DNA of 64,000 bases from Cytospora piceicola. Taxonomy: Eukaryota; Ascomycota; Sordariomycetes; Diaporthales; Cytosporaceae. The DNA lies in assembly GCA_023375675.1 (NCBI GenBank), contig JALQBC010000042.1, positions 1 through 64,000 of the forward strand, read 5' to 3'. Both the position numbers and the translations under genes were made by a program. A model generated the notes under the pieces. It searched no databases, had not been told where the DNA came from, and was given only the letters and a program-made list of their open reading frames with translations. This document shows, in pieces, positions 1-10,957 of the stretch. Position 1 is the stretch's first letter. Every line of letters starts with the position of its first letter.

Positions 1-200
1 AATATCTGTTTAATATTAATAAAACTAATATATTAAAATACAATATATTCTAGCTAGTTAATACTAATATAACTAATATAACAATATCTGTTTAATATTA
101 ATAAAACTAATATATTAAAATACAATATATTCTAGCTAGTTAATATTAATATAACTAATATAACAATATCTGTTTAATATTAATAAAACTAATAAATATA
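1..200. repeat. 82-bp tandem repeat, about 2.4 copies
   Basis: An 82-bp AT-rich unit starting AATATCTGTTTAATATT begins at 1, again at 83 and a third time at 165, where it diverges after about 35 bases. Copies 1 and 2 differ by a single visible C/T change, so the duplication is recent or the array has been homogenised. The array probably continues to the left of the window. Confidence 0.9.
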
Positions 201-478
201 AAAACCTATAAAAAGTTATTAGAATTAAACATCTAAGTAAGTTATTATAATTATAAAACTTTTTAAATATATATAATATAAAATATATATAATATATATA
301 TCTATATATATCTCGGTGCTTTTTAGATTCTCTCGTTATTAAAGCTTCTTAAGTTAAAGCTAACTGCTAAAACGGTAAAGATATATACTTATATATATAT
401 ATTATATATAATTATATATATATATAAATGTTAATAAAAATAATAACTTACCTTTTATATTAGTATTTATATATAAAA

Positions 479-725
479 AGAAGTAAATAAATAAAAGTAA
501 AAGAAGTAAATAAGTAAAAGAAGTAAATAAGTAAAAGAAGTAAATAAATAAAAGAAGTAAAAAAGTAAAAAAAGTAAATATATAAAAGTAAAAGAAGTAA
601 ATAAGTAAAAGAAGTAAATATATAAAAGTAAAAGAAGTAAATAAGTAAAAGAAGTAAATATATAAAAGTAAAAGAAGTAAATAAGTAAAAGTAAAAGAAG
701 TAAATAAATAAGAGTAAATAAATAA
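479..725. repeat. purine-rich AAGAAGTAAATAAGTAAA array
   Basis: A long run of related 17-20 bp units of the type AAGAAGTAAATAAGTAAA, interspersed with TATAAAAGTAA variants. The top strand is almost wholly A, G and T with no C, giving strong strand asymmetry. No coding content is seen. It lies upstream of the hAT relic and may be part of the same element or a nested satellite. Confidence 0.85.
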
Positions 726-839
726 ATAGGTATGGCTATATTAAAGCTAATAAATCTAAAGTATAATAAAAAGAAGGAAAGTAGAAAGGGAAAGGGAAAG
801 GGATATATATAATAGTAATTACAGACTACATTTAATAGT

Positions 840-1112
840 AAGAAACTATAAGATCTATAGGATCTAAAAGGAATTTTTTTAATATCGTAAGATCTATAAA
901 GATCTACGAAAAGATTTTTTAAATACCGCGTAGATCTATAGGATCTATAAGAAAATTTTCTAAATACCGCGTAGATCTATAGAATCTACGAGGGATTTTT
1001 TAAATACCGCAGGATCTACGAAAGATTTTTAAATACCGTAAGATCTATAGAGATCTACGAAAAGATTTTCTAAATACCGCGTAGATCTATAGGATTTACA
1101 AGGGATTTTATT
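840..1112. repeat. approximately 41-bp tandem repeat with AGATCTATAGGATCTACG core
   Basis: Imperfect copies of a unit containing AGATCTATAGGATCTACG followed by AAAGATTTTCTAAATACCG. The TACCG/TATCG landmark recurs near 883, 923, 964, 1004, 1032 and 1073, so the spacing is about 41 bp with one shortened copy of 28 bp. It borders the 5' side of the transposase relic and could be subterminal repeats of the transposon; that placement is inference. Confidence 0.75.
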
Positions 1113-1189
1113 AAATAGCTAAATGTATTTATAATCTAGAAGAACTATAGTTTATATATATTAGTATTCTCTTTCCCGTTTCTGTTCTT

Positions 1190-4077
1190 ATTCCTTACTT
1201 AAAAAATAAGATTTATATACCGTTCGAATCGCCTTATCAAGCTCTATTACGCTATACTATTTATATCTTATCTATCCCCCCTCCTTAAAATCTATAATAG
1301 ATTCTTTTATCTCTTAAAGCACTATCCTTACCTCTACGCTAAAGGTTACAGATTTAAACCTTTCTGAATCTAAATTAAGCCTTATTAATTTAAAATATAA
1401 TAAGCCTAACTATCGCCTACCCGAGCTAAAAGACTCTAATATTTATATTTTTATTAATAACCTTTTTACTTATACCCTTCTACCTATTAATCTATTAAAA
1501 GAGAGAGAAATATCAGTTAGCTATATAAGGTATATTATATTACTATTAACGTTTAATTAATTAAGGTTATAATTAACTAATATTTATTATAGTTATTCTT
1601 TATAAAGAACTGTTACTATTAAAGGCTTTTAAGCTTCGAATTTCGTTCGGTATTATTAAAATAAACACCTAGAAATCGCCTATAATAAGAAATCAGAAAA
1701 ACTAAAATTAAAAAGTAAGTACTTTTAATATTAAATATATTAAGGTTATATTTATTAATATATATTATATAAAATCAGATTTATAAACGCCTTTTATAAA
1801 CGAGTTTTTTTAGTTAGATTTAAGAAAAAGAATATAAACTAGTTTTAAATTTAACGAAGAAGAAGCCTATAATAAAGTATTAAACTTTATTATAAGTAAT
1901 AACCTTTCTTTTAATATTTTAAATTTACCTTCTTTTTAAGAGCTTTTAAGCTATTATAATAAGTAAGTTTTATTTACCTTTATATTTAATAATATACTAA
2001 TTATAATAGGTTTACGCTTATTATTAACCGGTATAAAATTAAGGTTTTATTAAACCAGACTTTCGAAACCTCGAAACAAAATTTAAACTTTTTATTAAAA
2101 GATAATTTAAATTCTCGAAGGACCTTTTTACTTATTTTCGATATATAGACAGCAATAAACTAAACGGCTTATTTAGCTATTATTCTTACTTATATTAATT
2201 CTAAGTTTAAGCTTATATATAAGCTTATTAGTAAGTAAATTCTTTTAATATTTATTAACTTAATATATACTAATAATTAAATAGGTTTTAAAAAGTTAGA
2301 TAAAGCGTATTCCGGAGCTTATATCTACGAAATTACATCTAATATCTTATACGAATACCCTTCTTTAACTTTCGATAATATCTTTTCGTAAGTACTATTA
2401 TTATATTTAATATATTTAAATTTAATACTAATATTATAATAGGTTTACTCGCGATAACGCTTCGAATAATACTACTTTTATTAATTTATTTAATACCGAG
2501 TTTACTTTCTTAACCGGAAAAGAATTTAAAAACGATATACGATGCTTAGCGTATATTATTAATATTATCGTTAACGATATATTAACTAATTATTTATAAA
2601 ATTCGAAAACGGAAGAAGAATTATTTACTTTTATAGTAAATATTACAGAACTGTAAGAAACTCGACCGGAATTCTTAAATAGTAAGTTTATTCTATTTAT
2701 TAATAATTAACTATATATATATACTAATTATTTACAGATTTAACTGTAAAACTTCGAAAGATTTTAAGTTTAATTAAATATACAGAAAAGAATCGGTTTT
2801 TATTTCTCGAAGGAATAGAGAAATATAAAAGAAAAAGTCGAATTCCGAGAGAATATAATAAGAAACGTATCTTTTTAGGTAAGTTAATATATCTATATTT
2901 TAAGTTAATTTATACTAATATAATATATATATAGACTCGCCTACCCGGTAGAATTCTACTTACGAAATAATTAAGGCTTCTTTAATTTTAAAGGATACTT
3001 TAATTTATGTTGTAAAGAATATTATAAATAACGATTTTAAAGCGAACTTTCTAACAGAATTCGAGTAGGAATACCTTAAAGATTTAAATAAAGTTTTCGA
3101 GGTTTTTATTAAACCTAGTATTAAGTTATAAGGCGACTTATATACTACTTTAAACGAGGGGCTTTTATCGATTTATTCGATATATAAAAAGCTAAATCGT
3201 ATTATTCGAGGCTTTTAGGTTAAAATTTAAGAAAACGAGTTTTTCGTAAGTATTTCTATTAATATTTTAATATTTATTTACTTACTAATATCTTTATAAA
3301 AAGAGTACTATTCTGATTTAATTCGAGTTATTAAAGCTAGACTTTTAAAGTTCGAAAAATATTTTCTAAAAGTTATAACATCTAATTTACTACCTTGTTA
3401 TAAGCCTTTTATATTCTTTATTCTTTTAGATCCTCGATTAAAGCTTTTATATTTCGAAGACGACTCGAACGCTTTATTATTCTTTTATTCTAATATTAAA
3501 GAGAATGTAAAAGGCCTTTTAAAGCAGGAATTTAAAAGGTAAGTTAAATTATATTATATACTATTTAATATAAAATACTAATATATATTAAATATAGGCT
3601 TTAAAACGAATCTTTACCTTTTATTAAAGATAATATATACGATGCTTCTTCGAATAAAGATAGATCTGACGACGATATATTTATCTCTAAGACTAAGAAG
3701 AATCGAGACGAATTAACTTCTTATTTTAAAGAAGAGCTAGAGCCTAATAAAATAAATTATATTTTTATATATTATTTTAAAATAACGTTACTAATTAATT
3801 TACTATAGGTTTCTCCTTTAAAGTTCTGGAAACTTAATAGCTAGAAATATCTTATTTTAAGTCTTTTAGCTCGACGTTATTTAGCTATTCTAGCTACTTC
3901 TGCTTCGGTCGAAAGACTTTTCTCTATTACTAGTAATATTATTAGTAAATCGAGGAATAGGTTATTACCAGATACGGTTAAAAAGTTAGCTTTATTAAAA
4001 AGCTAGGGTATTAGCGATATTAAAGAGTTAAGGAAGGTAATAGATGCAGAGGAAAGTTTAAATACTAGTGAAGAATA
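1190..4077 (+). pseudogene. hAT-family transposase relic, RIP-mutated
   Basis: Conceptual translation in short frames separated by intron-like GTAAGT...TATACTAAT...TAG segments recovers hAT landmarks in order. A zone at about 1850-1965 ends LNLPSF-stop-ELL, matching the family's PF..V..P.F motif. The first catalytic Asp lies in FDI-stop-TA (TAG at 2146-2148, where the family has Trp). Then come DNASNN (about 2453) followed by CLAYIINIIVNDIL, LDPRLKLL (about 3427) and the C-terminal dimerisation region with LATSASVERLFSITSNII (about 3895-3950). Stops are mostly TAG where Trp (TGG) is expected or TAA where Gln (CAA) is expected, and the conserved His of the C.AH motif reads Tyr. These are the changes CpA to TpA mutation makes. 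The gene is dead; family assignment is secure, subfamily is not. Confidence 0.85.
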
Positions 4078-4200
4078 AAAACTATAGGTTTTTATTAAGG
4101 TTATATTAGTTAATAGTTATTAAAGTTTAATTTTTAATACTTTTTAATACTTAACTTTACTTAGTCTCTATTTATCTAAGTTAGATATAATATATATTAC

Positions 4201-4515
4201 TTTAAATCGATTTATTCTGATTTATATCGATTTATTTTAATTTATATCGATTTATATCGATTTATATCGATTTATATCGATTTATATCGATTTATATCGA
4301 TTTATATCGATTTATATCGATTTATATCGATTTATATCGATTTATATCGATTTAGTTTAACTTATATTAATTTATTTTCAATTTATATCGAATTATTTTA
4401 ATTTATATCGATTTATTTTAATTTATATCGATTTATTTTAATTTATATCGATTTATTATAATTTATATCGATTTATTATAGTTTATATCGATTTATTTCA
4501 ATTTATATCGATTTA
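4201..4515. repeat. TTTATATCGA minisatellite
   Basis: Eleven perfect consecutive copies of the 10-mer TTTATATCGA run from 4241 to 4350. They are flanked on both sides by a longer 20-bp version in which every second unit reads TTTATTTTAA or TTTATTTCAA, up to about 4515. The array lies 3' of the transposase relic, between it and the putative element end. The perfect inner copies inside mutated outer copies suggest late expansion by slippage or gene conversion. Confidence 0.92.
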
Positions 4516-4544
4516 TAAAAATTAAATTAAATTTAATTTAATTT

Positions 4545-4729
4545 AATTTATTTTTCTTATTTAATTATTTTCTTAGTTATCTTAGTTAGTTAGTAACTAA
4601 GTTAGTTAGTTTAGTTTAGTTTTAGTTAGGCCTAATTTTTTTTTAGTTAGTTTAGTTTTAGTCAGTCTAGCCTTTAGTTAGTTTTAGTCAGGCTAGTGAC
4701 TAAACTAACTAACTAAATTTCCAACCCTG
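4545..4729. mobile_element. putative right terminus of the hAT element
   Basis: TTAGTTAG-type subterminal repeats (about 4575-4715) lead into AAATTTCCAACCCTG ending at 4729. The reverse complement begins CAGGGTTGG, which resembles the short CAGGG-type terminal inverted repeats of hAT elements, and it coincides with the change from AT-rich to normal DNA. The next 8 bases (ACGCTGGA, 4730-4737) would be one copy of an 8-bp target duplication. No matching left end is visible, so the left end would lie outside the window. This is inference from position and similarity. Confidence 0.45.
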
Positions 4730-4737
4730 ACGCTGGA

Positions 4738-5221
4738 TCTGTTTTCCTTCCTGGTGATGCTCATCTGGGTATGTGTGGCCCTCCAGGCTATTAGCCATTG
4801 CTCGTTCCCTCTGTGTTCCCCCTGTGATACCTGCCGGGATAAGGTCGGCAGTCATCTGTCGTTCCTGTATGTCATAGTGAAATCTCGGATCCGTGTGTTG
4901 GGAAGCCGACCTTTGCTTCATGTGGTAGATCACAGCACATGAATGTTTCGATGTTGGAGGTAGTAATGCCAAGCCTGAGGTTGAAATAAGGTTGCTTCGG
5001 TGCATTAGGGCCCGGCTCGCTCCAGCCTCTCTTAGCACTCAGGACGCCTAGTGCGCCTGTAAGTATTACTAAGTACCTAGGTACCTAAGTAAGCAACAGC
5101 AACATTCGAACCGTGATGTTGTTTGTTGTCTCGTTTATCTTGTGAGGAAAACCACTCCTTCTTCATTTCCCAGCAGGAAGGGGAAATGTTGGAAAGATAA
5201 TCCTCCAATGGCAGTATTAGG
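4738..5221. other. intergenic, no gene seen
   Basis: Normal-composition DNA right after the AT-rich block. Short frames exist on both strands, but none carries a recognisable motif. A perfect palindrome TACCTAGGTA is present at 5074-5083, one of many in the window. Confidence 0.6.
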
Positions 5222-5629
5222 TTAAATACAGTAAGTCATGGTACCCACTCTTACCGTTGACTCCACCAGTCGACCTAACCCGCTCCAATTTTTGTGTGTT
5301 TTTAGAAAGGCACACTGGTGGACGAAATTGAGGAGGGCAGCGCATGATTGACATGCGAGCTTGGCCATTGTCAGTCCATCAATGTCCGGGGCGGTCAGGT
5401 CGCGTATCTGGACGGGGGAGCAATCGTCGCGATCGCGGCAAAGTTTGTGGTTGCCGTCGATAATCGTCACGGCACCCTCGCTGTTGGCAACTTTCTCGCT
5501 AAAGCCGTCGATGCCGGCGGTCCGAGGTCCCATAACTTCCACATACAGTACCAAGCCCTCGGCCATATTTGTCAAAGTATGTAAGACTTTACGGGTGCAA
5601 GCTCGGATGGGGAAGTCCAAGTAAACTCT
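5222..5629 (-). CDS. possible gene fragment of unknown function
   Basis: An open frame of about 130 codons on the minus strand reads through GC-rich, C-ending codons typical of the real genes nearby, but it has no ATG at its 5' end; the first internal Met is followed by AEGLVLYVEVMG. It may be an exon of a larger gene or a degraded copy. I do not recognise the family. Visible features are three Cys residues near the C-terminal third and a predicted globular, non-membrane composition. The opposite strand is also open for 78-87 codons, which lowers confidence. It lies next to the RIP-affected block, where gene remnants are common. Confidence 0.25.
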   Translation of the reverse strand, partial: RVYLDFPIRACTRKVLHTLTNMAEGLVLYVEVMGPRTAGIDGFSEKVANSEGAVTIIDGNHKLCRDRDDCSPVQIRDLTAPDIDGLTMAKLACQSCAALLNFVHQCAFLKTHKNWSGLGRLVESTVRVGTMTYCI

Positions 5630-7047
5630 GGGATTGGGGAGGTAAAGTAAGAAAGACAGCGTCTATGCTTTTTATGGATCCTATCAGCTCACTTCGCTTT
5701 GCTCCCTAGATGATATTCGAGCATACCTTCTTGACCTGTTCGTCAGGTCACTGGAGACCTGATTTCGAAAAATCGTGAAATACGATACTAGCTCCAGGCA
5801 GGGTGGGGCATGCTCTCGATCTCGTGTACCCACTATTGGGCATGTATCCACAAGACCCACGAAGCATTACGATGTTCTAGAACACGCTGTGGAGAGGCAT
5901 TCGCGTATGTTAGAAGAAAGCACATTTGTCGTTCACTGCCACAACACCTTGTGAGCATAGACATTCTGCTGGCTGCCAACCCTGGGAAATGGTGAGTCAA
6001 TCTGAGAATCCCAACAACTACAAATGTCACATCCCTCGGCTTTCCCAGATTGCAGTCCTTGCTTGACCCTCGTTATAATGCGCACCCCTGGCTCTTAGGA
6101 CCGGAAATGGCCGCCGCAGTTGCGGACTGGCCTGGCCGTCAAAGGACGCTGGTGGTTTCAAAGACAGGTTCTCAGAGAGCCGTTGAATGTGGTATCGTCG
6201 GCGTCGCCCCTTTTCACGAGTGGATCCATCTCGGTGACGCAGCAGTTTCACGATAAGGAAAAAGCTGTGACCATACCCTCTAACCTTTTAGTAATTTCTA
6301 AGGAAGGCTAGGATCCACAGATTTTGCCTCTCCCGAAGTTCCCGTTGGTGGGTGCAGTCAACAACGAGCCTGCTTCTTTGCACTAAGTCTGGCTATCTTC
6401 TGGTGACCTCTAGACCACGAACAGGCTGTGGGATGTCAACGCGCCACTTAATCTTGCCTGCTTACGAAGTGCATCGATCATCCGGATATGGCAGGGTTGG
6501 GCTTCCCCGAGAGCAAGTGCTCATTATCCCTTTCATGCGCCTTTCGTCTATTTTTATAAACCCTCCTCTTGACGGCGAATCTTGAACCTGTTTCTACTTG
6601 ATTTATGAGTGGGACCGATGAAACCCCGTACCGGAATTTTAACACATGGCCGACGAAGTCCCGGAGCCAACCATGGCATCGTTATCACAGCTCAGACACC
6701 CTTGCTTGGACTGGGTTCTGGGTCCCATCCCCGGCGGATCCGACGAGATGTTGGGTGCCTTTCCATTCGACTGATTCATTCTGGACATGGGCCCTTGAAA
6801 CTTCTAGAATGTATATATGGGAGCATGCGCTCAGATGCCCACACGCCTGCCTCTTGATGTTTTTTCTTCTTCTTCAGGTTGACAATCACAAGGCTCCTGA
6901 TCTGCCCACACCACCTGTGTCTTGGGATACTTGAGCCCACTAGGAGGTTCAATTTATCAGTCTCAGGCAGATTGATCCCGGATACTCGGATCAGACAAGG
7001 AAACGCCAAGCCGAACAAGGGGAACCCATCGCGGGTCGGTAGGAAAC
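5630..7047. other. intergenic / upstream region of the aquaporin gene, no gene seen
   Basis: No frame with recognisable domains. Short overlapping frames on both strands at 5.8-6.3 kb and 6.6-7.1 kb look like chance. A CT-rich tract (TTTTTTCTTCTTCTTCAGG, about 6859) may be an intron-like or promoter pyrimidine tract of the downstream gene. Confidence 0.5.
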
Positions 7048-9132
7048 ATGGCCGACGAGCAGCCACGCCAGTCGGTGGAGAAGATGGACACAATTCCGGA
7101 GTCAAGACCGGTATCACCAACACAACCGGAACCGAGCCATCAACCACAGCGCCGCACGGCAGGGCTCGGCCTGCCAGCAGCCCTCAAGAGGACAAGCACT
7201 CAGCCGAGCATTAGCGAAAGTGACACAGAGCAGCAGCATGGAGGACCGGCCACCCGCCACCGTCGTGGACTGTCTGGGTCTAACAGTCTGCGTCCGGTAG
7301 ACTCGAACAGAAGCCGAGCTCGTGCTGCGTCGACGTCTAGCTCCCGATACCGCAGAAGTGTCAACATGGAACGAACACCGACTTTCATCGCCCAGGGGAT
7401 GCGCAAGCGAACAACAACATGGAACCTGAACGGACCGAATGCACTAGGGGGTGGACCGGTCAGGCGCAGAACAATATTTCTCGGCAACGGTACATCTTCA
7501 GCCGTCGACGTTGGGGGAGATGCCGAATCTCAAGCTGGCTTCACTCTTGCCGGCCCCGGCAATCCTCTCGACACCATCGTCGGCAACCAACCGTACGTCG
7601 ACCCAGGCTACTTGGATCTTAATCCAGCTTATGAGCAAGCACCGAACTCGAGACCCGTCTGGGGTCTCGCTAAGCCATTGCCTCACGTTGTGCGCCCTGG
7701 AATGATCCCGACCCGGAGCGAAATTCGCGAACAGACCCCCGGACAAGTGCAACATGAACAGCAGGCGACAGAGGAGTTTGACTTGGAGGCCGGCCGCGTC
7801 GAGTCGACAATGAACCCGCACAAGATCTCTAGTGCTCTCCAAGCTGCTCAGCAGGACCGAGAGTTCAGACTGGTCAGGACATATACCGGCCAGACCAACT
7901 CTGGTGGCGGCGCGAGGCGCAAGGCGTCAGTATCTTCTGGGCCAGGAATGCAAGCTGTCCCAGATAATGCAGGAAAGCCCGACAAGAATGACCCCGAACA
8001 ATCGAGCCAAAGGGCCCGCCGCCACAGCGTCACCGTCACGGAGCTGCCGTCTGTTACCGAGTTGAAAACCCCCGACGAGAATGACCAGTCCAATGGCATG
8101 GAGTATTTCCCCAATCTGGACGAGAAAATGGACGACTGGGTCGAGGATACCGAGCAACTCGATCCTTTCGACCCTGAGCTTGACGAGATCCACAACCTGC
8201 ACACTCACTGGTCCGTCATCCGTCTCAAGTTCCGTGAGCCTCTCGCCGAGCTCCTCGCAGTCGTCTGTCAGCTCACTCTCGGGTTCTGCACGGATCTCGC
8301 CGTGACGTGCTCGCTCGGCAAGACAGGAAACGGCATCTCCCCGGACTGGGCTTGGGGCCTGGCGACCATGGTCGGCATCTACATCGCCGGTGGCATCTCC
8401 GGTGCGCACCTCAACCCCGCCATGTCCATCATGCTCTGGATCTACCGCGGCTTCCCCCTGCGCAAGTTACCAATGTACACCATAGCCCAGGTTCTCGGCG
8501 CCTTCATCGCCGCGCTCATCTCCTTCGGGCTCTACCGCAACAGCATCGCCGAGTTCGCCGGGACGACGGACTGGTCCAACACTGGGACCGCGTCCGCCTT
8601 CATCACGTTCCCACGGAACATCTGGATCGACCCATCCACCGCCTTCTTCTCCGAGTTCACCGGTACCACCATCCTGGCCATCACCGTCCTCGCCCTGGGT
8701 GACGACAGCAACGCGCCCCCCGGAGCCGGCATGAATGCCCTCATCATCGGGCTCATCAACGTCGTCCTCTCGATGGCCCTCGGGTACAACACCGGCTTGG
8801 CCATGAACCCGTCGCGCGACTTCGGCCCCCGCCTGGCCCTCCTCGCGCTGGGCTACGGCTCCGAGAGCACCTTCAAGGGGTCGTACTGGTTCTGGGGGCC
8901 CTGGTGCGGGCCCATCCTCGGCGCGCTGTTCGGCGCCTTCCTGTACGACAGCGCCATCTTCGTCGGTGGAGAGTCGCCGGTGAACTACCCCCGGCGCAGG
9001 ATCAAGCGCGCGCTACACAAGAAGAAGAACAAGTGGAACAAACGGTTCCAGTCTGCCACGCGGGGCATCCGTGTTGGCCGGCCCAAGTACGCCAGCGACG
9101 AGTGGAAGTTCGAGGTCGAAGAGGTCAAATAG
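7048..9132 (+). CDS. aquaglyceroporin, Yfl054-like MIP channel
   Basis: Single-exon protein of 694 residues. The membrane part starts after about residue 390 (RLKFREPLAELLAV) and has the two half-helix loops of the major intrinsic protein family: SGAHLNPAMS with NPA at 456-458, and LAMNPSRDFGP with NPS at 587-589 followed by R590 and D591. The long Asp after the second motif and the large loops fit a glycerol or small-solute facilitator rather than a strict water channel. The hydrophilic N-terminus of about 390 residues contains a conserved stretch (YVDPGYLDLNPAYEQ..., PVWGLAKPLPHVVRPGM) characteristic of the Yfl054-like fungal group. It probably sits in the plasma membrane. The ATG lies in a good context (GGAAACATGG). 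The substituted Ala-to-Ser in the second motif is notable. Substrate is inferred. Confidence 0.9.
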   Translation: MADEQPRQSVEKMDTIPESRPVSPTQPEPSHQPQRRTAGLGLPAALKRTSTQPSISESDTEQQHGGPATRHRRGLSGSNSLRPVDSNRSRARAASTSSSRYRRSVNMERTPTFIAQGMRKRTTTWNLNGPNALGGGPVRRRTIFLGNGTSSAVDVGGDAESQAGFTLAGPGNPLDTIVGNQPYVDPGYLDLNPAYEQAPNSRPVWGLAKPLPHVVRPGMIPTRSEIREQTPGQVQHEQQATEEFDLEAGRVESTMNPHKISSALQAAQQDREFRLVRTYTGQTNSGGGARRKASVSSGPGMQAVPDNAGKPDKNDPEQSSQRARRHSVTVTELPSVTELKTPDENDQSNGMEYFPNLDEKMDDWVEDTEQLDPFDPELDEIHNLHTHWSVIRLKFREPLAELLAVVCQLTLGFCTDLAVTCSLGKTGNGISPDWAWGLATMVGIYIAGGISGAHLNPAMSIMLWIYRGFPLRKLPMYTIAQVLGAFIAALISFGLYRNSIAEFAGTTDWSNTGTASAFITFPRNIWIDPSTAFFSEFTGTTILAITVLALGDDSNAPPGAGMNALIIGLINVVLSMALGYNTGLAMNPSRDFGPRLALLALGYGSESTFKGSYWFWGPWCGPILGALFGAFLYDSAIFVGGESPVNYPRRRIKRALHKKKNKWNKRFQSATRGIRVGRPKYASDEWKFEVEEVK

Positions 9133-10957
9133 GTGACCATGGTTCCGGGATCGGGTTCCAGCAGGTCCTGCGTGCTGGGTTGGTTGATCTGGCGGCCTCT
9201 TCATGGGGCGTAATGCGGAAGTCTCTCGCTTTTCCCATCATTTTATCCTTTTGGATCCATATCTCCGCTCAGCCCCCTTCAAGTTACAACCTTTCCAGGT
9301 TGTCTCATATCATTTCCTATCATCACTCTATACGAGAGGCATTCACTACCATTTTCATCACTCGTCACATGCATCTGAATAGTGGCGCTTCCACCGCGAA
9401 GGCCCACGACATCAGTTGCGACACAAAAAAGAATTTTCACTTCGTGTGGACGAAAGAGAGTGTTCTGCTGGTTCATGTCGGTCATCGTTGTTTATCGTTT
9501 CATGTTGTTTCCTTCAGCGCTTTTGCATTTTTGTTCCTCGTTGGCACCATGTTCAGAAGATACGACCACAGCATGACGCGTTCTTTCATTATGTAGCATG
9601 GCGTTTATGGCTTTATTTGCTTGTTTCTGTTTTGCTTATCGGCGTTTCCCTCGGCCGGGACAATTAACGAGGGAGCATAATGCTTCATGGGTACAAAACG
9701 GGGTATAGAAAAGGATAGACAGAGGGAAACATCTTACAGGGCTTGTAAACTCTTTTCGTCCCAAGCAAGGGACCTCAGCGTAAACGGACTCGAGGTTCAG
9801 TTTAATGAGCGCTGCTGTGGTGGTTTTGTTTTCTTTCTTGTCTACGTTTTCGATACACCGGCGGGGGCTCGCCATTGGATATATACACATCAATTGACAC
9901 GGAACACTCTCGTCCAACATATTTTGCTTCTCAAATAACTATTGCATGACTGTGATTATAATACCATCTCACGTAGCCTGGGAACCAATCGAGGTACTCT
10001 TGCTGACATGCTGTGTGGCAGGCACCACACTGCGAATCACTCATAAATACGTGCATGCCAGAGCTGATCGAGGATGGGAGGAGACCTTGATCAAGGATGA
10101 GAATATAGAGAAAGACCGGTGGCATTATAGAAGACAAACGTACAGATGGGGACAGCACGACCGAAAGCAAGCCGGTAATGCTCACCTGGGCAGTCAATGC
10201 CTTCAGATGCTGACCTTGGGAGCAACGTGCGAGACCTAGACGCCAGGCGCTTAGACGGGGAAAATCGGTTTGCGTGCTGATGTTTCTTGTGTGTTTCTTG
10301 TCTTTTTTTTGGGCCCTGCCTGCCATATTTCGTCGTCTTGCATGCATTGTCATTTTGCTATATCTACAATTTCCTGTTTGTCAGATCTCTCGGGGATCCA
10401 ACTGGCAAGATCATGCTGGTCCCACCACTCAAGGTCCATGCCCGTGACGGCACGGCTACACCATCACCATCTGTCCCCGCTTGTTTTGATCTCTTTGCCA
10501 GCCGACACCAACGCGTCAGACCAAGCCTCCGCCTTCGATCTTTCTCTCCATTTCTATTGTACAGATCAAATCATCTCTCACCACTCCTTCGACCCCGGCA
10601 AGGCTCTCTCCCTCCCTCCCAAACAGCCCTGCATTGCAAAAAGAAGCTCCCGCATTGCAAAACCTAGAGAAAAGGGTCTATCGTTTCGTGAAACTTGGTG
10701 ATGCAAAGCAAATCCTGCCACCGGCCGTCGCAGGAAAAAAACCAACCATGCCATGCCAAGCCAACCGCCGAGGAAATGAAAGCCGACTAGGGGGTAATAA
10801 AACACATGGCAACGGGTTGCCGGGAGAAAAGGGGGGTTGCTCGTCCCAGTTGTTGATCCAAGCCAGTTATTAGGTCTGTTATGAACCACGAGCATCATCG
10901 TAGCGGAGCGGAGAGTCGCCGGATAAGCGCGAATCGTCTAGTTGTTGTTTCGCAACT
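9133..10957. other. intergenic between convergent aquaporin and TOM40 genes
   Basis: This is the shared 3' side of two genes that point at each other. Frames of up to 230 codons here are shadows or run-ons without motifs. No repeat, tRNA or other element is recognised. Confidence 0.55.

Larger units (their letters stand above)
1..4715. other. AT-rich RIP-type repeat block
   Basis: This stretch is strikingly AT-rich and contains almost no CpA or TpG, while CpG-containing words such as TCGA and CGA survive. TpA is very abundant. That dinucleotide pattern is what fungal repeat-induced point mutation (CpA to TpA on either strand) leaves behind. The block holds tandem repeats at 1-200, 480-725, 840-1110 and 4200-4515 and a decayed hAT transposase at about 1190-4075. 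Composition switches to ordinary coding-like DNA near 4,700. The block probably extends beyond base 1. Confidence 0.88.

Noticed and set aside
4241..4350. CRISPR-like array
   Set aside because: The units are contiguous 10-mers without spacers, in a eukaryotic genome; a minisatellite.
1..4700. Mitochondrial or centromeric DNA
   Set aside because: AT-rich, but it contains a hAT transposase with spliceosomal-type introns and joins nuclear genes directly, so a RIP-mutated transposon block is sufficient; centromere identity cannot be judged from sequence alone.
8904..9596. 230-codon plus-strand frame overlapping the aquaporin 3' end
   Set aside because: Out-of-frame shadow of the channel gene that runs on into the 3' untranslated region; no domain.
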